Shown piece by piece: positions 34,365-46,530 of a stretch of DNA of 64,000 bases. The DNA is from Gracilariopsis chorda. Its lineage: Eukaryota; Rhodophyta; Florideophyceae; Gracilariales; Gracilariaceae. The DNA is taken from assembly GCA_003194525.1 (NCBI GenBank), contig NBIV01000109.1, forward strand, positions 1-64,000, read 5' to 3'. The notes under the pieces were generated by a model that was not told the DNA's origin, ran no database searches, and saw only the letters and a program-made list of their open reading frames with translations. Positions within the stretch are counted from its first letter, which is position 1. Each line of letters begins with the position of its first letter. A program made the position numbers and the translations under genes.

Positions 34365-36234
34365 TACTTAGTTGTCTCAGAGTCGGAAGAAAAATACTGC
34401 GTATGCTTCTGAACATGTTGACGGAGAGAAAAGTTTTGAACCAAACTCCATGGTCTGCAAACCGTAGAAATAGCCATGGAACTTCAATTAAAGCATGGCC
34501 ATTTACAAGCTAGGGAAACTTGCGTAATGATCTTTTCTGACAGATGTGTTGGTGAACAAACATGTAGAATGTCCCCGTACTGCTGTAATACATGTGTAGA
34601 GCGTTCCACCAGGTCCTGGAGCATTGTTAGCTTTGCTGGTCTAGCTGTGCTACTGTATTTTAGTAGGGCTGGCGCCAGGAAACAGAGTTTATTGGTTATT
34701 ATGCGGGCTTAGAAGCTCTTAGGAGCCAATGAAGTAACCTAGATGCACACATGAGTAAGTAGTGGTAATGCGTTTCTGCGTTGTTTTAAATGCTTTTAGA
34801 CGCTATAAAAGGGCAAGTTCATGCCTGGAATGTAGCGTGAGCTCAACCTAACATCATATTCACATACCAATCTTACCTCCAAACTTTTCCAATCTTTCTA
34901 CAGCCCATTCAACCATCCTTTCTATCTAGTGGAACGTTTGCCGCTAGATGCATCCTTAAGGTGGAGAACTGTTGTTGCCAAGTCCAGTTGAAGCGCTTGA
35001 AGCGTGTAGGGGTGACAAAACGTGTGTACCAAAGATCATTTTTTCTTCTGTGAGCCCCACGGACGCTTTGCATGGATAACGCTATTGGTCGAAAGACGTG
35101 GTGATTTCTGGACGCAAATGGTGAACGGGAAGCTGTCCACCGGCAACATACCGTGCAACCCTTCTTGCAAAGGGCAACACTTTGCACTGAGCGTAAGCAT
35201 ATCCCGGTGCTACCAGATCTCCTTTGTAAGCCCTGTACGGATTGTACGGGCCCGATTTTGGTTAGCGCAGTAGTAGGTAGGCTGCAGAAATCGTTTCACA
35301 TCTGGAGTGCCTGACCGGTCGCCGGAATTATGACTCCCAGTGGCCATTCGCATAAGTGTTTGGTTGTGCGCCGTTTCAAAACGTTTTGCGGTAGTTTTTT
35401 GGGATTGAGACTTTTGCTCTCCTTTTTGTTTTCATATTTTTTTAGCAAGTTTAGCCCTTTTGGACCCCGGATTACCATTTATTCGTTATATCAGGTTTTT
35501 CATCTCCATGGAGCTTTCAGCTACTAGGACACTCTTTGTAGCCTACTTTATTGCTATGGTTAGCCTCCCCAAGTTACCTTTTTGTGATATAGCCGGTGAG
35601 TGTCATGTTGCACGATTCCATCACACTGGACAACAACAGCCCTTTTTGTACCCTTGTTTTGCCAGAAAGTAGCTTCAAAATATGTTTGTAGATCGAGACT
35701 ACCAGCACTTGCATGCAATTTCAACAGATAGCAGAGCGAAAAGAGTTAAAAGCAAGGTCAGTACTGCGAAAGCAGACAGAAGAAATGCCCGGTTTCGACT
35801 AAGGCAAGGCAAAAACAGATGATGATAGAAGTGTACATAAGGTAGTGGCCCAATACCAGCGATAGAGAAGGAAAATGGTGACAACAGATGTGCGACCAAA
35901 CCCTTGGGTTTAGTGCAAAGGGATACAGATGTTTTCACTGAACACGCACGACCAAAGACTTAGGTTTTGTGCGTGGCTTGGAGCGAACTAGCACGACGGC
36001 TGATCTCGTAATAGCACAAGGCAGCCGAGTCGTTCACGGTTCGCAGGAGACCGAGCTGCACGGTTATGCAGGGAAAGTGGAGTAGAGTAGTGTTCGATGC
36101 ATGGAGGAGCAGACAGCTCTAAAACAGGGTGGGGTTTGCCAAAGGGAGGAGAAATAATCTGGCCTACGTTGGCTTGGAGCCCGCCGAACTTGGGCTTTTA
36201 AAGGTAATTAGGCTTGGTGAATAATCTTTATTTA
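34365..36234. other. Gene-poor stretch with a TATA box
   Basis: A good TATA box (TATAAAA at 34804-34810) is followed by a C/T-rich, CAAC-rich leader to about 34910. With TGTTGG at 34547 this could be a solitary LTR (about 34547-34910), but no second copy is present to prove it. Near 35895-35960 two related segments (GCGACCAAACCCTTGGGTTT and CACGACCAAAGACTTAGG) sit about 50 bp apart. ORFs here are short and unrecognised. Confidence 0.3.
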
Positions 36235-36798
36235 TGTGGGGTATCACCAATACTTCCCTTAATGGATTCGGCAGCTCGCAATCATCCGCACAAATAACCC
36301 TATACGAAGGGGTGTCGCTTTCCACCGCAAATGTTCTATATGTATGCTGGAAAGTGGTGCGCGATGGAACGTGTAATCAAGGGTAAGCGGTTGGCAAGTC
36401 ATGTGCTCGGAAGGGCGTGGGAAGCCGCAAGTGATGCATTAGTCTCGAAATTCTGAGTAAGGATTCAAGACTAGGGACTTGGGTTCATGCCCTCCCTTTC
36501 CTTCCGATTTATGAGAAATAAAAAGCGTCGGAGACTAATTACTGCACGAAAAGCCGCTCCCAGCTACTGCTAATCATAAAAGACCTAGATATTATGAGCG
36601 TGTGCGCCATAGCAGGCAGCTACTGTGCGACAACCAAATTAGTGATACACTTTACATATGAGCGGCATCACCCAGAGCACCCACTAATAGCCCATATGGG
36701 TACCGCCAGTTGCCTGGAATTACCTTTCAGGTATGAATCGTCGTCAGCGACTTAGGCAAAAAGTGCGCCTTGGAACGCCAAAGACTCCTGACCCCACA
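36235..36798 (-). repeat. 3' LTR of element 1
   Basis: 564 bp. In plus orientation it starts TGTGGGGT and ends ACCCCACA, a perfect 8-bp terminal inversion. Immediately inside (36799-36810) the minus strand is purine-rich (ATGGGAGGGATA), as expected for the polypurine tract next to a 3' LTR. It matches 45971-46530 along its length. Confidence 0.85.
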
Positions 36799-36929
36799 TA
36801 TCCCTCCCATTAAAAGCAAAGCTTGCCGACACAACCGCCTATATAAGTGGCAAACCGTGGTTCAAACCCGGTATCTTTGGATCGATCCAACACACGGTCG
36901 ACGGATTTTCTCAGAACTCTTCTCTTTGC

Positions 36930-38600
36930 CCAACGATGAAAACCGTTTTTGACCATCCTTCCCAACAGCAACAACAATAGCCACCTGTATCGACTTCCAG
37001 TCCAGTACCGACTTCCCAGACGGCACCATTGCCTCAGGATCAGCCGTATTTATCGACTTATATATCGAACACTGCGGTAATCCACCCTCCTCAACGCCAT
37101 CAACAGCGAACATTCCCCCATCCAGCAGACTCGGCGTGTCTGAATCCGATCAAACATCCCGAATTCTTTGCTGAAGCACCACGGTATTACCCAAAATACT
37201 TGCAACAGGAGGATATCATCAACCAGTATGTGGTGGCCAGGCGTGTTCCCGACGGACCCCCAGTTTTTGAGGTTTAAACTGACGACTGGCTCGCGCACTA
37301 TGCGCTTGCAGATAATGGGATAGCGTGGTTTGGAAACGAGTGCATGGGCGAAACGCGTGTCCGGTTCATGAAGCTGATCTACTAGCAAGTACGACGAATC
37401 ATCAGGACGGCTCCCATGGATGAAGCCTGGGAACTCGATACCTGGGTAGCCAGAACAAAAGGCGAAGTATACGCCTACGTAGAGGCACTGAACGAGCTCC
37501 GAACAAGCCATTGGCGTGTTCTCCACTGTGTGCGATTGGAGGCTCTGTGCTTCCAACAACCACTGCTCCGCGCAGAATTCCGTTATCTTAGTAAACGCCA
37601 CATCCTCTTCTGGGAGTTTTCTCGTTTGGAACATCGAACCAGGTCCACACTAGGATATTTGGTCCCATACCAAATGGTGGAAGTGGGTTGCGTGCGCTCT
37701 GCTTCCTGGGTGGGCCGATACGTCCCTATTAAAGAACACTTGGCTGCTGTTGAGTCTCGTCGTAAATCCCCTGCAGAGTTACCTCCGGTACTGACGTATG
37801 TGGGATCTCACCTAGTTAGCGTTCCGTATTACGGACTCTAGGTCAGGGTCTTTACGGATTTCATTGCCAAGACGGCGGTCTCTGCCCTTTGAGACGCATA
37901 CGACTCCCACAGGTTGTGGTATATGAGTCTGGCAGCCTGGTAGTAAGCGGGAAGTATCGAAATTTCCGTCGTGCTTGCGTCACGTGCCAATCAGGAGGAC
38001 TTCTGTCACTTGATGAACGTCATAGACCAATAAAACTGGGATTTAGTTCCTGCTCACCAAGCAGCACGTGGCATTTGCGTGCGATAACGCGAATACTCTC
38101 CCAGACAGACGGGAGAAGCCAGTGACTTCATATGGTATAATCCATGGAGGGATCAGCACGTGACATCTGAGCAAGCTTGCTACGTGCGGCAGAATCCGTA
38201 TGCGCAACCTCCAACTCAGCTTACTGGCTACGTGTTCGAAGCACACATGGCATTGATAGACTACATGTCCAAAACCCAAGAATTTGATTACGACAATGAG
38301 CCTTACGAGAGGTAGACGGAGGCTCAGATGCGAGAAGATGATATAGCGGTGGCTCTGCAACCTGCCAATCTTGGCTACCAGCAACCTCAGCCGAGCACTG
38401 CGAACGACGAGGCCAGCTCGACTTACTGAGGTGCTTCGTCGCGGAGGCTGGCCTTCCACTGCACATAATGTGGGGTGATCGTCAGCAACTGCTCGAATTG
38501 CTACGTAAAGACGTGGGACAGGACCCAACAGAGCCAAGCGCCTCACCATGCATCTTATGCAACAGACATGCCAATTTCCTTGCGCCAAGCATAGGGTGCT
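36930..38600 (+). other. Plus-strand coding-like block inside element 1
   Basis: Several open stretches read on the plus strand, opposite to the pol genes: a Gln/Pro-rich start near 36960, 82 codons ending 37277, and 141 codons at 37416-37841 with even composition (for example FWEFSRLEHRTRSTLGYLV), with more pieces to 38600. I do not recognise the protein. Some plant Ty3 elements are known to carry an antisense extra gene between pol and the 3' LTR; this could be an analogue or a captured host gene. It is broken. Confidence 0.4.
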
Positions 38601-38621
38601 TCCTGATCAATAAACTTTGAT

Positions 38622-41052
38622 TTATTCTGCCTTTGCTGTACTGTCTTCCCTCCATTCTCTATGATCAAGAATCGTCCCTTTCGTTACACTTCGGTAGTCC
38701 AGGACATTCATGTCTAGCATTTCCATGAGCAAACCGACGAGAGCGTTCATGAGATTCGCTGGTAACGGAAGTTTATTTCCTGAGATGATAACGCACCATG
38801 TGCGACCAACGTAGGTTTCGATATATTCCCAAGTCCCCGTTTCGGGCGGGTAGCCGTACGATCGCACTCGATATTGCAGCCTCGTCTAAAGCGTTACCGA
38901 CGATGCGCTCGATAATTTATTCCTCCACGCCTTCGCGTGTCTGCGCCTTAGAGGAGTTTTTCTTGGCAGGAATATTCCCCTTTTGCAATCCACAAAGGCG
39001 TCCGTGTGTACTTAGATATCTACGGGCTTTTCCCGATCAAGCTATTTGGATTATTCGAGGGTTTTGGCGAAGACAAAGCCCTTGTGGATATTGTACACCT
39101 CGGTCGTTCCTCTCTACGAAGTTCCGTATAGTCCGAGTTTGACCAGGGGTCATTTGGAGGAGAACTGGATTCGGCAAGTGCCGTTTGTCTGGTGGCCGGG
39201 ACCCCAGGGGTCGTTTTCCGTGTGTTCACCAGTGTGGGGTCGGCACTCACGATCGTGTTCATTTGGAGATCCTTTCCACACCAAGGTGGCCCGCCTTCCT
39301 CAGCTTTCTTGACGCTGTGGTCAATGGTTGCGTCTTGTTCACGAGGTCGTGGATGCTTGAAGGTAGCGCGCTCTTCGCAGGGAGGCCGAACGGCGTTTGC
39401 GTCACTGTCGTCCGAGCAATGAACGGTCCTTTCGGGGCTTCCCAGTGAAACATCGTATGTGACGGTGCTAGCATGAGACCCAGTCTGCCACATGTTCTCT
39501 AGGTGGCCACCTCGTGCCAATATGAGACGGGGTGCCATGCTTATAATTCCAAGGAATGTTGGTTGTACACCGGCTTGCCCTTGAAGCGGAATGTTGGATA
39601 CTTCCAGAATGCTGAGTGTCTGTGACTTCACTTTTACCTCCGTTGTCACAGTGTCAAATTTTTCTTGCTGAGCAGCAGCGGCGTGTACTGGGGTTCCGTC
39701 TTGAGTGGGGTTAGGGCCTCTCACCACCCGATTGCGTGAGAACCTTTCGACGTTGTCGTCTCTGCGAATCACCACCATTTCCGAGTGAGGCTGGATTATC
39801 TAAAATGGACCAGATACTACTGGGGATAGCTTGTGCCTTCTTTGGAGCTCTTGCCATCTTTTGGGTTTCGTCCCATCTGAGCGTTCAATACGCACGACCA
39901 CGTGCCCACCAATCCGGAGATCCGAAATTATTGGGCGCAAAATGGCGTCGTAACTCGGCTTGTCGCGGGCCTGGGCCTTTTCCAGTTTCCTTGCAGCCTG
40001 CTCCACGCGTCTCCGTAGATCATCCCTTCACCTGAGGGTGTGCTTCGTCGCTTTCGGCGCGTCTGATTTGCTGTTGTGGTCCAGCGTTAGTCGTAGTGCC
40101 AGTGGACGGCGAGATAAGACCAGCTCAGAGGGAACCAATTTCGTGGTCCAGGGGATCTGCGTGTTGTAGGCGTAGCACAGTGTGTCCGTGTAAAGTTCCA
40201 AATCCTTGGGGTGATCCGTGACGCAGTGCCAAAGAGCGGCAAGGATTGTGCCATTGAAAAGTTCAAGCTGCACGTTTTTTGCGGTTTGTAGGTCATGATA
40301 AACACGTTAATCACGCCGAGGATGAGGCACATTTCCTGGAAGAACTTCGATATGAATTTCTTTCCATTATCAGAAGGCAGATACAACTGCGGAAAGTACA
40401 CATAAACCCATTCTGGGATGACAGCCTGCACAATAACTGCGGCTGAGATCCGTTTGAGTGGGACTGTCTGGGTCAGATCCAAGAAACGGTCCGTAACTAC
40501 CAATAGGTACTTAGGTCGTAGCGTTTTTCCAATCAGGTCACCTAGGATGTCAATGCTGACGTACTCTAAAGCCGCTATCGCCTGGAATAGTTTCAGAGGC
40601 CGTTTCCTTTTCGACAACTTGATGCGATTCTTTGCGCATGACGTAGATACCTTCGCCGTAGCATGGCATCCCATTGCCATTGTTGGACAATACAAGTTTG
40701 TTCTGAGCGTCACATAGAGCCGACTTCCGCCTGGGTGTCCAGATAGCTGGGAGTAAAACGCCAGATGCAAAAGAAGACTCTTCAGAACATGTGAGATCAC
40801 GATTTGATCCGATGCATTGACAGCGCGAATTAGTACCCCTTGTTCATCAAGACAAAAAAGTAGCCCTTCCCCCCCCTTAACACGGGAGCATATTACGCAG
40901 ATGGGATTTGGGTTTTGCGCTCGTAAGAGCTCTTCCAAAGAGATATGCTCGAGCTGTTTTGACTGGTCCGTATTGGTAGACTGCGCTATCAGTACGTCTA
41001 AAGTGAGGCTGTTCTCATCGTCTAGTTCTTTGATCATCGGAGCTAGGATCAT
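38622..41052 (-). pseudogene. Integrase and chromodomain-like tail of element 1
   Basis: The 40087-41052 part holds the integrase core (EYVSIDILGDLIGKT, LLVVTDRFLDLTQ, PSDNGKKF). The GPF-type C-terminal subdomain lies near 39800-39830. Near 38780-38940 are segments resembling a chromodomain (YGYPPETGTWEYIET). A Ser/Thr/Pro-rich stretch of about 250 codons (39020-39778) intervenes. Fossil with several breaks. Confidence 0.75.
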
Positions 41053-41161
41053 AAACAGGAATGTACTCGGTCATGAAAAAGAAAATTTCGTCCTCGATAT
41101 TCGTCTGGGTTTCTCCCGATGTATTCAAATGCGAAAGCGCGTCTGCGCGGACGTTGGAACG

Positions 41162-42460
41162 TCACTTTTTGTACTTGACATCAAACTCGAACTCGAAGAG
41201 GTGTAACCGGCAGTGCATTAAACGTCTTGATGGCTCGGATATTGAGAAAAGCCAGGAGAGGCGCGAATAGTTCGTAATAACTGCGAGATGTACCCCTTGA
41301 AGGTAAAAACGTAGGGTCATGAGAGCACAAACCACAGCAAGGCATTCCTTTTCAGAGACGAAGTAGTTGCGTTCCGCTGTCTGCGGTGACCTTGACCTGT
41401 AATCAATAGGTTTCTGTTCACCATCAGGGTGAAACTGGAATAAGAAGCAACCCACTTGTTACTCACTTGCATCGGTATCGACAACGTAAGGGAGCCCGAG
41501 TCTGGGGATGGCCAATACAGGTGCTGATACAAGCATTTCCTTTAGGCGTTCAAACGCGTCCGTCTCGGCTGGCCCGAATTCCTTCAACTGCGTTGGTTGT
41601 TCTTTATTTAAATGTGCGTCCAGAGGCGTGGCGATATGCAAGTAACGCAGAACAAACTGTCGATAGACGTTATATAAGCCGAGGCAGGGACGCAAATGCG
41701 TTTTTGTCCTGGGAGGGACGGCTTTGCAGATTGCCACCGTCGAGACTTCGTCCATCTCCAGTTGTCCTGGTTTGATCAGGTCTCTAAGGTACCTGAGCTT
41801 ATCCGCAAAACAATCGCATTTATTGAGCTTCAAGGTGATTCCAGCGTCCTGAAGCTTCTTGAGTATGAGCTCAACGTCTTTGAAATTGTCTTCCATCTTC
41901 TTACTGAAAACGATGATGTCATCGAGAGAGACCAAACAGGTCTTCCACTTTTACATTGAAAAGATAATGTGTAAAGCACGTGGGAACGTGGCCGGGGCAT
42001 TGGTGAATCCAAACGGCATTCACTTGAGTCGATAAAGACTGGCATGGCAAACAGGGGCCGTTTTGTCGCGGTCTTCTTCCGCAATGGGTATTTGCCAGTG
42101 TCCCCTATTGGCATCAAGCGTCGTGCATAAGTTTGCATCCTCTTGCCTATCGATGCAGTGATTCATTTGTGGTAGTCGGTATGTGTCTCGAACATTCACT
42201 GTGTTCAGTTTCGGTTAGTCCATGAAAAAAAAGCGTAACAATCCATCCGCCTTATGTGCGAGGACAACTGAAGAGGCCCAAGGTGACTGAGCGGGTTCAA
42301 TGACGACTTTTTCCAGCATTGATTCCACCTGTTGCTGTTCCAATTCCCGTGTTCGGGGACCCGCCCTATAAGTTGCTGGGCGATGGACCTTGTGCCCGGA
42401 ACGAGATAAATATGATGCTCGGTTGCAGTGATTTTACCCAAGTTCCCACTCCACATGGAG
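41162..42460 (-). pseudogene. Reverse transcriptase and RNase H of element 1
   Basis: The RT active-site block is SLDDIIVFSKK near 41900-41935; the C-terminal RT part to about 41459 ends in the PYVVDTDASE that opens RNase H. The RNase H region with QTAERNYFVSEKECLAVV lies near 41330-41390. Typical Ty3 spacing. Fossil. Confidence 0.8.
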
Positions 42461-43086
42461 AAATACTTCTGCAGTAATCTGCGTATGCGTCCCCAGTGCT
42501 GTTTCGGTACATGAGAAAAATCTAAGCGTTCAAAACAGTGTGGTAGATCTCCGGCGCTGGGACTGTCTTTTGGCTCTGGCTGCTCTTTGATAACCGTACT
42601 CAGTGGCTGTATTTAGTCGGGTAACGAGATACCCAAGACTTCCGCTCGGAAAATATGCGTCGATACCAATACCGTTGGATGTGGTAAGGCCACGGCAGCC
42701 AAATAGTTTGTGTGCAACCTTACCGGGTGAGACGTAACACTGCTCACCAACATCCGAAAGGGGCTATCAGGTTATACCTGAGCAATTCCGCTGGCAGCGA
42801 GTATAAATTTATGTTCGTATGTATGAGACAGTGGCTGTATAACGGCGAGGCCGTGACGCTGAGTGGTGACCGTAACGCACGTTTGAAACTTCGGAGGTAG
42901 CTCTACCCCACGTGCAGTCTTGATCTTCGGAGATGTTCTCCCACTCTTACAAGCATTCTGGGAAGGTGGCAAAGGCACTGGCGGTAAAGCTGGCTTCAGC
43001 GACTTACGAAGCATTGGGACAGTACTCCCGTCGTCAGTTTCTAATTCCCGAAGGCGGGATCAAATGTTTTCCACATAGGGGTCACA

Positions 43087-43395
43087 TTAATCGCATCCAA
43101 AAACAACTTTGCCTGCCAATTTCGCAGAGACAACAAAATTAAACATGACAACACAGTTTCCTAATGCAAAAACAAGTCGAATTATGCCCAGAGTCTCAGA
43201 GGGCTTCTTTTTTACATTCTGGGTGTCCAGTAGCAGTCCACCACGTATGCGCGTTCGATAATGGGGGTTGAGTTCAGATACCTTGATAAAAGTTGGTCCT
43301 GCGCCGGTATCCAATATAGCAAAAAGTCGTGACAACAAATGTCGATTAGTGCCAATATTGGCGTAAAACTTATAGTTACGTTTTTCCATAACCAT
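43087..43395 (-). pseudogene. Aspartic protease region of element 1
   Basis: About 100 codons with the retroviral-type active site LFAILDTGAGPTFI near 43305-43345, followed by a Leu-rich beta-strand pattern. It lies between gag and RT as expected. Fossil. Confidence 0.65.
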
Positions 43396-43445
43396 AACGT
43401 GATCAATTCGTCTCCCAGCGCACCGATAACTTCGCCATGGTCGAC

Positions 43446-45263
43446 TTAGTTCGCATTCAAACTACGTCTGAGTTCCAGCAAGTCCGGACGTTTTCGGCCT
43501 AAGGAGAACATTGGGCCTCCATACTGGTAAGCGAGGGGAACGAGTCTCCTCAGTGGGCACAACGGAGTCGATCTGTACCGACTCGCTTGGGGCTCCCCCC
43601 GTTTGTTTCCCGAATGCTTTAGTTTCTCTTCCGATACAGCGGTGGCTGGTACATCACGTGTCTGATGAACCTGTGGGGCCTCGGTGTGTTGCGCCGCGGG
43701 TATGCCGACTATACGGGGTGGATTAGCAGAAACAAATTTATTGGCTTTCAAATACATTGTCTCCGGTAAACGGGTACATTCGGCTTCTCTCAGCATCACG
43801 TTACTCGCGAGAACGCAAGGCAAATCCATTGCTGTGAGAGTGCATTCAACCGCCAGATGGTGTCGTCCATAGCACACATAACAAATAATTCCTCTTCGAC
43901 GTAAGCGAGGATGAACATAAGGGCAGTGTTATCGATCCATTCATGCTTACTGGGAGCGAAAACTCCTTTTGGAGATACTGTCATAGCGTAATGCTGATGC
44001 CTCCCCTCCATTAGGAAAAGTTCCGATCCTTCTGAGGGCGTGCCAGTAGTAAGCACCTTTGTTGTCGGAATCGAGGAATTTGGATAGCCGGGTATTGCAT
44101 TGCATCGCCCAGCGTGTCCCCGTGAACTTCGTGAAGAGATGAAGAGTAACGAGAGACCCCAGGTGATTCGGCATACAGCAGTTTGCTGGTTTTAGGTTTT
44201 GATGTACGAGCTGGGCCGTCCTTCAGCCCTTCGAAAGCTGTCGCTCGGCGCTGTTGTCCGCGGGCGCGAACCACATCAAACTCGGCTTGTGCAAACTGGA
44301 CTAGCTCCAAGAAACTCATGCTTGAATGATTTTACCGTTGTCTTGCAACTAGCTACTTTATAGCCGAATCAAATCCGTCCACGAATAGTGTCATCTTCTC
44401 GTCAGTCGAGTTAACATTTCCACACCTAGTGACAACCTTATTCAAGCGAGAGCTATACTCCACTTCGTTTTCTTCAGGTTTCGGGGTAACTTACCTGAGA
44501 GTCATGATCGCTTCACGAATGGCGTTAGACGTCGCGTAACTTTGCAGCCAATGCTGCACAGATTCTGGCCAGTTGGTGACTCCACCTTCATCCACGGTTA
44601 GTGAGCTGGACACAGTGCGACACTGTTGCAGGGCGAAACCCGTCATAAGGTGTGGTAGACCTACGTAAGCTTGAGCCTCACTCATTCTTAGCATTTCCGC
44701 TTCGGTCAAAAACCGAGAAAGAAAATCGAAGATCAGGATGGGGTCCTTTCCTTCAAACGTCAGATCACTCATGCCAGTTCTCAGTCTCTTGACCTGCTCT
44801 TTTTCCCAAATGGTTTCGTGACTTGTTCGCTTCAGTTCCCGTATCTTCAAACGGTAGAGATGGTAGTTTATGATCCTCATGTATAGCGGATTTGTGCATG
44901 GGAGAATTTTAAGTCCCTTCTTTGACGGGCCATTCTTGCTTTGTATCCAAGAAGAAGTACTGCGTTCCTTCTTTCTCGACCTACAAGTATCATTATCACT
45001 GGAGTAGTTCTGTGACGTATCTTCCTCAAAATCTGCTTAACTGGAGCTTTCGTCCTCTGAGTCTTGGGAATCATCCGAGTCTGAATCTGGTAGGAGCTTC
45101 CGCGACTTCCGATGCTTCGTTTTTGACTTCCTCGAGAGGGATTACACAGCAGTGGGTTGTTTGGCATCGATCTCAATCGGACTAGTAGCAACGGGCTGCG
45201 CATTAACCGTGGATTGTAGCCTTTCGAGGCGAGGATTGACACAAGTGAAGATCTCCTCCACAT
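43446..45263 (-). pseudogene. Gag region of element 1
   Basis: 44491-44880 reads as a capsid-type helical gag segment (FEGKDPILIFDFLSRFL, ALQQCRT, VQHWLQSYA). A zinc-knuckle-like patch (CYGRHHLAVEC) lies near 43845-43875, and a Ser/Arg/Lys-rich N-terminal part reaches 45263. Fossil with several breaks. Confidence 0.6.
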
Positions 45264-45970
45264 TTACGGGCATTCCTGGTAGTGCTTCAGATGCATTTCA
45301 CTGACGATCCATCAACTAGTTAAGGTCTTCTCAGATCGTCCGAAATATTGCAGTCATCTGCACGTTCTGAATCTGGCTTGCCAGTGCGTGGTGTTTCACA
45401 CGTAAGCCGTCAAGGGACCAAGTCAGTGCAGTGAGCTGCATTTCCTGTTACGTGATACGGATTCTGTGAGACTCTGAATAAGGTCGAAGACGTTGCACTT
45501 CAGTGCGCAGCCTGTCCTACTGTGAGGTTCCAGCGGGGTTAGTGGCTATTCCGACACATGTAGTTGCATTTGCTTCCGGGGCCGGTACATCAGCTTCAGC
45601 TGGGACCACGCCTCTCAATCGGGTTCGTGACCTGACAGTATGCCTATAAAGGCAGTTCCAGGCTTCCATCGAGGGAGCTATCCATTTCGTCGGCAGGGGT
45701 TGTGCATAAGTACTGGGCTGTCCACAACTCGAAACTACCAGTCTGGATCATGCCAAGTATCTTATGTGCAACAATTTGCAGCCAAATGCCAGTCTTCTGG
45801 TGGTCACGTGGTTACAATACGGGTGGCTGGAGCGAGTAGTGTAGAACGTGAGATAGGTCTGAGCTTAGACAGAAACGTCGAGATGACTCGTTTCACTTCC
45901 GTAATCGGATTGACAGGTGGTGTTCCACAATCAACGTCGAAGGTATCTTCTAGGTCGGGAGAACAACTCG

Positions 45971-46530
45971 TGTGGTATGACCAATACTTACTTAGAGGGA
46001 TTTAGTAGCTCGCGGTGATCCGCAAAAATAACCCTATACGAAGGAGTACCGCTTGCGGCGGCGAGTGTCCTATAGATATCTCGAACAGCGGTGCGCGATT
46101 AAACGTGTAGTCACGAGTAAGCTCTTGGCGGGTAATGAGCCCAGAAGGGCGCGGGAAGCCACAAGTCATGCACTAGTTTCGGAAATCCAAATACGGATCC
46201 AAGACTAGGGACTGGGGTTTATGCCCTCTTTGTCCGTCTGTTTTTTGAGAAGGTCCAAGTGTCGGCGACTAAGTACCGCATGGTCCGCCGTTCCTAGCTA
46301 CTGCTAATCATAAAATATGTAGATATTATAAACATGTGCGCCGTAGCAAGCACCTACTGTGCGACAATGAAATTAGTGGTACACTCTACATATGAGCGGC
46401 ATCACCCAGTACACCCACCAATAGCCCATATGGGTAACTCTGCTTGACCGAAATTATCGTCCTGATATGAATCATCGTCAGCGACTTAAGCATGAAGTGC
46501 GCTTTGAAAACCTGAATAATCCTGACGACA
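45971..46530 (-). repeat. 5' LTR of element 1
   Basis: 560 bp, plus-orientation ends TGTGG and GACA. It shares with the left LTR long blocks such as AATAACCCTATACGAAGG, CAAGACTAGGGACT, GAGCGGCATCACCCAG and AATAGCCCATATGGGTA. The last contains a palindromic CCATATGG. Confidence 0.85.

Larger units (their letters stand above)
36235..46530 (-). mobile_element. Ty3/gypsy-type LTR element 1 (chromovirus-like), broken
   Basis: A 10.3-kb fossil on the minus strand bounded by two direct LTRs. Along the minus strand come a gag region, aspartic protease, reverse transcriptase, RNase H, integrase and a chromodomain-like tail. That order puts it in the Ty3 lineage. Between the tail and the 3' LTR lies a 1.7-kb block with coding-like sequence on the opposite strand. 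The LTRs agree at roughly three quarters of positions by eye, so the insertion is old. It is broken in well over ten places. The 5-bp flanks (ATTTA and AATTA) are only similar, consistent with a worn target duplication. Confidence 0.85.

Noticed and set aside
36855-36930. tRNA gene: GGTTCAAACCC looks like a tRNA B box
   Set aside because: No matching acceptor stem, D arm or anticodon arm around it, and the T stem pairs poorly. It lies inside LTR element 1.
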